A DNA stretch of 64,000 nt from the NCBI RefSeq assembly GCF_900129875.1, contig NZ_FQXC01000005.1:248001-312000 (forward strand), in the 5' to 3' direction. This DNA is from Marivita hallyeonensis (GTDB lineage: Bacteria; Pseudomonadota; Alphaproteobacteria; Rhodobacterales; Rhodobacteraceae). Shown here one piece after another: positions 58,179 to 64,000 of the stretch (its first letter is position 1; every line of letters begins with the position of its first letter). Both the position numbers and the translations under genes were made by a program. The notes beneath the pieces are model-generated. The model was not told the origin of the DNA and did no database searches. It saw only the letters and a list, made by a program, of their open reading frames with translations.

Positions 58179-60397
58179 GCGGGGCCAAAAACATCACCCT
58201 CCTGACGGGCCGCGCGAAGAACGCGGTGCTGCGCATGGTGCCGAAACCCGACGCGCCCGCAAATGAACCGGCGCGCGCGCCGCGCTATTCCGACCGCGTG
58301 GTCGCGCGCACGGAGTTGATCCGCACCTATGCCGGGCGTCTGGGCCTGACCACCGTGGCCTCGGACATCACCGAAGCGATCGGCCAGCATCAGGACGCCA
58401 GCGGCATGGTGGGCGAAGACGCCCTGATGGCGGGGGCGAAAGCCGCCGGGTTGCTTGCGCAAGCGCTGAATGTCCCGCGCCCGACGCCCGACCATTGGCC
58501 GGCGATTGCGCTGATGACGAACGGGCAGGCGGTGCTGGTGCTGAGCCAGGATCGGATGACGCTGACCATCTGGGACGACGGCGCGCCGGACAAGACCGAA
58601 CGCGTCGACGTGGCCGAGTTCGCGCCCTTCTACAGCGGCACAATGATCCGGGGCGAAGCGCCGGTGCAAGCGCTGGTGGATACCCATGCCGACACGGGTC
58701 ACAAGGGCCATTGGTTCTGGGGCAGCTTCACCAATTACACCCGCCAGTTCGGCGAAGTGGCGCTTGGGTCTTTCGTGGCCAACGTGCTTGCGGTCTCGGT
58801 CGCGCTGTTTTCCCTGCAGGTCTACGACCGCGTGATCCCGCATCAGTCCTCGGCCACGCTCTGGGTGCTGGCTATCGGCGCGGCGATGGCGCTGATGCTC
58901 GAGGCGTTCCTGAAGGTCGCCCGCTCCACGCTTCTCGACGGCGCGGGACGGCAGATCGAGACCGGGGTGCAGCAGACGCTCTTGAACCGCCTCCTCGGCA
59001 TGCGTTCCGACGCGGCTGGCCGGTCGCCGTCACAGCTTTTCGCGTCGATGCGCGAGTTCTCATCGGTCCGCGAATTCTTTACCGCAGGCACCGTAGGCGC
59101 GCTGGCCGATATCCCGTTCATCGCGCTGTTCCTGCTTCTGGTCTGGTCCATCGCGGGCAGCGTCGTCTGGGTTCTGATCGCAGGCGCAGTGCTGATGGTC
59201 ATCCCCGGGGTCTTCCTGCAAAAGAAGATGATCCGTCTCACGCAGGAGATGCAGGGCGCATCGACCAAGCAGTCACGGCTTCTCAACGAAGCGGTGAGCG
59301 AGCTCGACACGATCAAGACCCAGCGCGCCGAGGACCGCTTTGCCCGGCACTGGGAAGAACTGACCAGCGTTCAGGCGGTCAAGTCATCCGAGCAACGCCG
59401 CCTTGCCGCCGCGCTGACCTTCTGGAGCCAGGGCGTGCAGCAGGCGACCTATGTGGGGGCCGTGATCGCGGGGACCTACCTCGTTTTCGCCGGTGAATTC
59501 ACCGTTGGGTCGATCATCGCGGTCGGTATCCTGACCTCGCGCACGCTGGCCCCGCTGACGCAGCTTTCCGGCATCATGGCGCGCTGGGGCAATGTGAAAG
59601 CGGCGCTCGACGCGCTCGACCAGATCGCCGATTTGCCTCAGGACCGCAGGGACAGCCGCAAATACTTGCGCCGCGAGCGGATCGACGGCCGGTTCGAACT
59701 GCGTGAAGTCGGCTTCCGCTACGGCGACGAAAGCCCCGCCGTTCTGGACATTCCGAACCTCGTGATCCAGCCGGGGCAAACACTGGCGATCCTTGGCACC
59801 AACGGGTCCGGCAAGTCGACGCTGCTCAAGGTTCTGTCCGGTCTCTACGCGCCGACCTCGGGGTCGATCCTTCTGGACGGGACCGAGATGGGCCAGATCG
59901 ACATGCGCGACCTGCGCCGGTCTGTCGGCTATCTTGGGCAAGACGTGCGCCTGTTCCACGGCACTTTGCGGGACAACCTGAACCTCAACATGATGGAGCG
60001 GGATGACGACCGTCTCTATCAGGCGCTTGATTTCGCGGGGCTGGGGCCATTCGTGAAGGGCCATCCGCAAGGCCTTGACCTCGCGATCCGCGATGGCGGT
60101 GAGGGGTTGTCGGTCGGGCAGCGTCAGTCGATTGGCTGGGCGCGGCTCTGGTTGCAGGACCCCGATGTGTGCCTGCTGGACGAACCGACTGCAGCGCTGG
60201 ATCAGACACTTGAAAAGACGCTCATTTCGCGGCTTGAGACGTGGCTGGCGCACCGAACGGCCGTGATCGCCACGCACCGTGTGCCGATCCTTGCCATCGC
60301 TGACCGCACCACGGTTCTCGCTAATGGCCGCATGGTCGTCGACGGGCCGCGCGATCAGGTTCTGAACCACCTGCGCAGCGCCGGGCAGGGGGCGTAA
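58175..60397 (+). CDS. Type I secretion ABC transporter, LapB-like
   Basis: The 740-residue inner-membrane exporter has an N-terminal C39-like domain without the catalytic Cys (about 40-165), six transmembrane helices (190-470) and a nucleotide-binding domain with Walker A ILGTNGSGKSTLLK (about 541-549), signature LSVGQRQSIGWAR and Walker B VCLLDEPTAALD. The degenerate peptidase domain is expected for exporters of large adhesins, which keep no cleaved leader. It pairs with the adjacent HlyD and TolC-like genes. Confidence 0.92.
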   Translation: MSGAKNITLLTGRAKNAVLRMVPKPDAPANEPARAPRYSDRVVARTELIRTYAGRLGLTTVASDITEAIGQHQDASGMVGEDALMAGAKAAGLLAQALNVPRPTPDHWPAIALMTNGQAVLVLSQDRMTLTIWDDGAPDKTERVDVAEFAPFYSGTMIRGEAPVQALVDTHADTGHKGHWFWGSFTNYTRQFGEVALGSFVANVLAVSVALFSLQVYDRVIPHQSSATLWVLAIGAAMALMLEAFLKVARSTLLDGAGRQIETGVQQTLLNRLLGMRSDAAGRSPSQLFASMREFSSVREFFTAGTVGALADIPFIALFLLLVWSIAGSVVWVLIAGAVLMVIPGVFLQKKMIRLTQEMQGASTKQSRLLNEAVSELDTIKTQRAEDRFARHWEELTSVQAVKSSEQRRLAAALTFWSQGVQQATYVGAVIAGTYLVFAGEFTVGSIIAVGILTSRTLAPLTQLSGIMARWGNVKAALDALDQIADLPQDRRDSRKYLRRERIDGRFELREVGFRYGDESPAVLDIPNLVIQPGQTLAILGTNGSGKSTLLKVLSGLYAPTSGSILLDGTEMGQIDMRDLRRSVGYLGQDVRLFHGTLRDNLNLNMMERDDDRLYQALDFAGLGPFVKGHPQGLDLAIRDGGEGLSVGQRQSIGWARLWLQDPDVCLLDEPTAALDQTLEKTLISRLETWLAHRTAVIATHRVPILAIADRTTVLANGRMVVDGPRDQVLNHLRSAGQGA

Positions 60398-60401
60398 AGC
60401 G

Positions 60402-61583
60402 ATGGCCGTTGGCACCACGAACCTGTCCGCCCAGCTTGACCGCCGCCTGCGCGGGCCGTCGATGGTGATCTGGCTCTCCGGCGCGGCGGTTTGGTTCTTT
60501 GTGATCTGGGCCGCCTACGCCTGGATCGACGAGATCGTGCGCGCCGATGGTGAGTTTATTTCCACCTCCCGCCCGCAAATCATCCAGAACCTCGAAGGCG
60601 GCATTCTGGCCGAGCTGATGGTCAAGGAAGGCGACGAGGTGATGCGCGGTGACGTGCTGGCGCGACTTTACGGAACGCAGTTCCAGTCCTCGGTCGATGA
60701 CCTCGAAGACCAGATCAACGCGCTGGAGGTGCGGCGGTTGCGGCTTGAAGCGGAAATGGCGGGGCTGGTGCAATTCGAGGTGCCGTGGGATCTGCGGCAG
60801 CGCAGTCCGGAAATGGTGGCCTCGGAACAGACGCTTCTGGCCGCCCGACAACTGGATTTCAATGCCCGTGCCGACGGCGCGCAACGGGTTTTGGATCAGG
60901 CCACGCGCGAGAAAGAGCTCATGGAGAACCTGCTCGACAAGAAGGTCGTGGCACTCATCGAAGTGACCCGCGCGCGCAAGGCCCACGCGGACGCGCAGAT
61001 CCGGCTGGATGAAATCATCACCCAAACCGAACTGACCCGTGCGCAGGAGTATTCCGAGACGTTGAAGGAGCTCGCCACCCTGCGTCAGAACCTGCGCGCG
61101 TCGCAGGATCAGTTGAACCGGACGGTCCTCGTCAGCCCGATGCATGGCGTGGTGAACAAGCTGGGTGTGACAACCATCGGCGGCGTCGTACGGCCGGGCG
61201 AAGAGATCCTCCAGATCATCCCTTTGGGCGAAGAGCTTTATGTCGAAGCCAAGGTCGCGCCCGAGAATATTGCCAATATCCGCCCCGGGCAGGAGGCAAC
61301 GATCAAACTGTCCGCCTATGACTTCACGATCTACGGCTCGCTGAAAGGCCGCGTTGACGTGATCTCTGCCGACACGTTCAAAGACCCCCGCCGCCCCGAA
61401 GCGCCCGCGCATTACAAGGTGACGGTGCGGGTGGACAAGACGTCTTTGACGGACCGCCAGCGCCACCTGGAGATCCGTCCCGGAATGCAGGCCACAGTGG
61501 AATTGCACACCGGTGAGAAGACCGTGCTACAGTACCTGCTCAAACCGCTCTACAAATCCCGCGAGGCGCTGCGAGAGCCTTGA
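60402..61583 (+). CDS. HlyD-family membrane fusion protein
   Basis: The 393-residue periplasmic adaptor has one N-terminal membrane segment (MVIWLSGAAVWFFVIWAA), a biotinyl-lipoyl-like part (IIQNLEGGILAELMVKEGD), a long coiled coil (about 95-235) and a beta-barrel (YVEAKVAPENIANIRPGQEA, then IRPGMQATVELHTGEKTVLQ). It bridges the ABC exporter and the TolC-like duct. Four bases separate it from the ABC gene. No terminator is seen in the 241-base gap to dtd. Confidence 0.92.
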   Translation: MAVGTTNLSAQLDRRLRGPSMVIWLSGAAVWFFVIWAAYAWIDEIVRADGEFISTSRPQIIQNLEGGILAELMVKEGDEVMRGDVLARLYGTQFQSSVDDLEDQINALEVRRLRLEAEMAGLVQFEVPWDLRQRSPEMVASEQTLLAARQLDFNARADGAQRVLDQATREKELMENLLDKKVVALIEVTRARKAHADAQIRLDEIITQTELTRAQEYSETLKELATLRQNLRASQDQLNRTVLVSPMHGVVNKLGVTTIGGVVRPGEEILQIIPLGEELYVEAKVAPENIANIRPGQEATIKLSAYDFTIYGSLKGRVDVISADTFKDPRRPEAPAHYKVTVRVDKTSLTDRQRHLEIRPGMQATVELHTGEKTVLQYLLKPLYKSREALREP

Positions 61584-61824
61584 GGTCACACCGGGCTGCG
61601 CCGGTTCTGGCTGGTCATCTCGCCTATCGACTCGCACGTTTTGCTCAATGTAGCGGTGTCAGACGGCGTGCGGCTGGCGTCGGTGCATGGCATGTCTTGA
61701 AAACGAAAAAGGCAAAAAAGTCCGCTCTGCCGTGCCCGGGACCTATCCACCTCACATGAGACGGACGTCAGGCTTGTTCTCTTTCAAGGAACATTTTCCC
61801 TGATCGTCAGAACACTACTGGGGG

Positions 61825-62268
61825 TTAGGCGTCGGTGTCGATCCAGATCGTTACCGGGCCATCGTTGAGGAGGCGTACTTTCATGTCCGCTCCGAATTGG
61901 CCCATGGCCACGGGAATGCCCTGCGCCGCGACTTGGGAAGTGAAATACTCGTAGAGGCGGTTGCCGTCATCGGGTGCTGCGGCGGTGGAGAACCCGGGCC
62001 GGTTGCCGCGAGAGGTGTCGGCGGCGAGCGTGAACTGGCTGACCACCAGGGCGCTGCCGCCGATGTCGATGACAGGCCGATTCATGCGGCCTTCGTCGTC
62101 TTTGAAGATCCGAAGTTTCGCGATCTTTGTTGCCAGCTTGTCGGCCTGCGCCTCGCCGTCGCCCTGCATGGCGCACACAAGGATGAGCAGACCTTGGCCA
62201 ATCTCGCCGATGGTGCTGCCATCGACTGTGACGGAGGCTTCGGAGACGCGTTGGATCAGGGCGCGCAT
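61825..62268 (-). CDS. dtd: D-aminoacyl-tRNA deacylase Dtd
   Basis: The 147-residue enzyme removes D-amino acids from t[20 protein letters not shown], the [17 protein letters not shown] signature and the [10 protein letters not shown]-type C-terminus are all present. The start codon lies directly next to the accA stop, so it is cotranscribed with accA. Confidence 0.95.
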   Translation of the reverse strand: MRALIQRVSEASVTVDGSTIGEIGQGLLILVCAMQGDGEAQADKLATKIAKLRIFKDDEGRMNRPVIDIGGSALVVSQFTLAADTSRGNRPGFSTAAAPDDGNRLYEYFTSQVAAQGIPVAMGQFGADMKVRLLNDGPVTIWIDTDA

Positions 62269-63231
62269 TTATGCCGCCAGGCCGTGCGCGCCGATATCGA
62301 GGAATTTCTGGCGGCGTTGCGCAATGAGTTTCTTCGGCTTCACTCCGTCGAGTTCCTTGAGCATGGCACGCAGAGCGGTGCCGACCGAGCGGATGGTTTT
62401 GTCGCGCCCACGATGGGCGCCGCCCATCGGTTCGGGGATGATCTGATCCGCCACGCCCAGTTTCAGAAGGTCCTGCGCGGTGAGGCGGAGCGCTTCGGCG
62501 GCCTCGCGCATTTTCTCGGCGTCTTTCCATAAGATCGACGCGCAGCCTTCGGGGGAGATCACGGAATAGACGGAGTGTTCCAGCATCGCCAAACGGTTGG
62601 CCGTAGCAAACGCCACCGCGCCGCCGGAGCCGCCTTCGCCGATCACCACCGACACCAAAGGCACGCCGATCTGCAGACACTTCTCGGTCGCGCGGGCGAT
62701 GGCCTCTGACTGGCCACGCTCTTCCGCACCTTTGCCAGGATAGGCGCCCGGTGTGTCCACCAGCGTAATGACCGGCAGGCGGAACTTGTCGGCCATCTCC
62801 ATCAGGCGCACGGCTTTGCGATACCCTTCGGGACGCGCCATGCCGAAATTGCGCATCAGGCGGCTTTGGGTGTCGTGGCCCTTTTCGTGGCCGATGACGA
62901 CGACGGGTCGATCATCGAACCGTGCGAGGCCGCCCATGACGGCGTCGTCATCGGCAAATTTCCGGTCACCGGCGAGCGGTGTGTATTCGGCAAAGAGCGC
63001 TTCGATGTAATCCTTGCAATGCGGTCGGTCGGGGTGGCGCGCGATCTGGCATTTGCGCCAAGGCGTCAGTTTTGCGTAGAGCTCTTTCAGGAGCACGTCG
63101 GCCTTGGCGTCCAGCGCCTTCGCCTCGTCTTCGATGTCCATCTCGGCATTGCCGCGCGCCATCGCGCGCAGCTCTTCCGCCTTGCCTTCGATTTCGGCCA
63201 GCGGTTTTTCAAAGTCGAGGTAGTTGGTCAT
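62269..63231 (-). CDS. accA: Acetyl-CoA carboxylase carboxyltransferase alpha subunit
   Basis: The 320-residue subunit with AccD transfers carboxyl from biotin to acetyl-CoA. [20 protein letters not shown] at the start, [19 protein letters not shown] (in part), [20 protein letters not shown] and [15 protein letters not shown] are typical. The C-terminus continues normally to [13 protein letters not shown]. Start at 63231 is preferred to an upstream ATG that lacks family similarity. Confidence 0.96.
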   Translation of the reverse strand: MTNYLDFEKPLAEIEGKAEELRAMARGNAEMDIEDEAKALDAKADVLLKELYAKLTPWRKCQIARHPDRPHCKDYIEALFAEYTPLAGDRKFADDDAVMGGLARFDDRPVVVIGHEKGHDTQSRLMRNFGMARPEGYRKAVRLMEMADKFRLPVITLVDTPGAYPGKGAEERGQSEAIARATEKCLQIGVPLVSVVIGEGGSGGAVAFATANRLAMLEHSVYSVISPEGCASILWKDAEKMREAAEALRLTAQDLLKLGVADQIIPEPMGGAHRGRDKTIRSVGTALRAMLKELDGVKPKKLIAQRRQKFLDIGAHGLAA

Positions 63232-63366
63232 GCGACGTGCCCAATTGTTTTTTGGTGGGGGATATATGGCCGGGACCGGGGGCATTTGCAATCTGCGCCC
63301 GCCCTGCAGGTCCGCAAGACTTGTCTCTTGGCTTTCGGGCAGGATGGCCGCACGAAAGGATGCGAG

Positions 63367-64000
63367 ATGGCGCTAATTGATTACGAAGCCCGGTTGCGGC
63401 GCGTCGTGCAGCATATCCACGACAATCCGGCGGCTGACCTGTCGCTCGACGCCTTGGCTGATGTCGCGGCGATGTCGCGGTTCCACTGGCATCGGGTGTT
63501 CTTTGCGATGACCGGAGAAACCTGCGCGCAAGCGGTGCGGCGCATCCGGGCGCATCGCGCAGCGCATTGGCTGGTGCAGACGGATTGGCCGGTGAACGTG
63601 ATCGCGGCGCGGTCTGGTCATCGCAACGCGCAAAGCTTCTCAAGGTCCTTTCGTGCGCATTTCGGGGTCACGCCTGCGGTGTTCCGCAGCGCAGGCGTTC
63701 CCGGCGATTTCGAGCTTTTGCAGAAAGGAGACCTGACCATGGCCGAATTCGAGATACGATCCCTGAAGGAGACACGGCTGGCCGCTTTGCCCCATATCGG
63801 TGCCTATACCGAGATCGGCGCGGCGTTTCAGCAGGTCGCGGCGGTCTTTACCGCGCGGGGCCTGTGGTCTGAGGCGCGCGGGATGGTTGGGGTTTACCAC
63901 AGCGATCCTTCCTCGGTGCCGGAGACCGACTTGCGCAGCCATGCGGGCGTGATCGTGGGAATGGACGTGGACATGCCGGACGCGCTGGAGGATGTGCGAT
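63367..64000 (+). CDS. AraC/GyrI-like regulator, cut by right edge
   Basis: The frame opens at ATG 63367 and continues for 211 codons to the edge. Residues 1-105 form two AraC helix-turn-helix motifs ([20 protein letters not shown], then [20 protein letters not shown]). Residues from about 120 begin a GyrI-like (SOUL-fold) small-molecule domain: [20 protein letters not shown]. Such regulators sense drugs or other compounds and control transporters. The C-terminus lies outside the window. Confidence 0.85.
   Translation, partial: MALIDYEARLRRVVQHIHDNPAADLSLDALADVAAMSRFHWHRVFFAMTGETCAQAVRRIRAHRAAHWLVQTDWPVNVIAARSGHRNAQSFSRSFRAHFGVTPAVFRSAGVPGDFELLQKGDLTMAEFEIRSLKETRLAALPHIGAYTEIGAAFQQVAAVFTARGLWSEARGMVGVYHSDPSSVPETDLRSHAGVIVGMDVDMPDALEDVR

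Overview
The window reads as chromosomal DNA of a marine alphaproteobacterium of the Rhodobacteraceae (Roseobacter group). The evidence is high-GC coding sequence, Irr next to fabA-fabB-fabI, a SAM/SAH-type riboswitch in front of metK (a class known from Rhodobacterales), a DMSP lyase of the DddL type, a pob-pca aromatic cluster with a BKACE gene, a urease operon, a TRAP transporter and a Hint-domain protein. All calls come from reading the sequence; no database search was run.

Layout. 1-2690: the N-terminal 896 codons of a large minus-strand protein with a clan GH-A-like glycosidase region, running off the left edge. 2969-9249: a membrane protein, irr, and the unsaturated fatty-acid genes fabA, fabB and fabI, with dddL and an FNR-box-preceded DUF2892 gene lying between fabA and fabB. 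9265-19017: housekeeping genes (YcaQ-like, miaB, an OmpA/lipoprotein pair sharing a module, phoH-ybeY-corC-lnt, riboswitch-metK). 19156-26671: two secreted enzymes, trmB-cmk, an aldo/keto reductase, a small secreted protein, a Hint protein, rpsA and its terminator.

26754-33601: pcaB faces pobA-pcaC-pcaH-pcaG-BKACE across a gap made almost entirely of four consecutive hairpins. Upstream lie a sugar-phosphate-isomerase-like protein and a fatty acid desaturase. 33805-35381: a lytic transglycosylase and a small membrane protein. 35555-41088: ureD-A-orf-B-orf-C-E-F-G with two non-canonical small genes. 41187-45753: a mixed accessory stretch with Nudix, cupin, di-heme peroxidase, Sel1 and AT-richer DUF4145 genes, then a palindrome-rich region without genes.

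45775-53394 is the most interesting part. One minus-strand operon encodes an SsuD-like flavin monooxygenase, a YdhF-like aldo/keto reductase, a flavin reductase and a three-part TRAP transporter. It diverges from a GntR regulator and a Gfo/Idh/MocA oxidoreductase. This enzyme set matches the core of the sulfoquinovose monooxygenase (SMO) pathway, but with a TRAP importer and a candidate oxidoreductive glycosidase in place of the known ABC importer and hydrolytic sulfoquinovosidase. 53563-61583: a giant Ig-repeat adhesin with its complete type I secretion apparatus. 61825-64000: dtd, accA and an AraC/GyrI-like regulator cut by the right edge.

No tRNA, rRNA, CRISPR array, transposase or phage gene was recognised. 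The only gap above 300 bases is 44663-45350.
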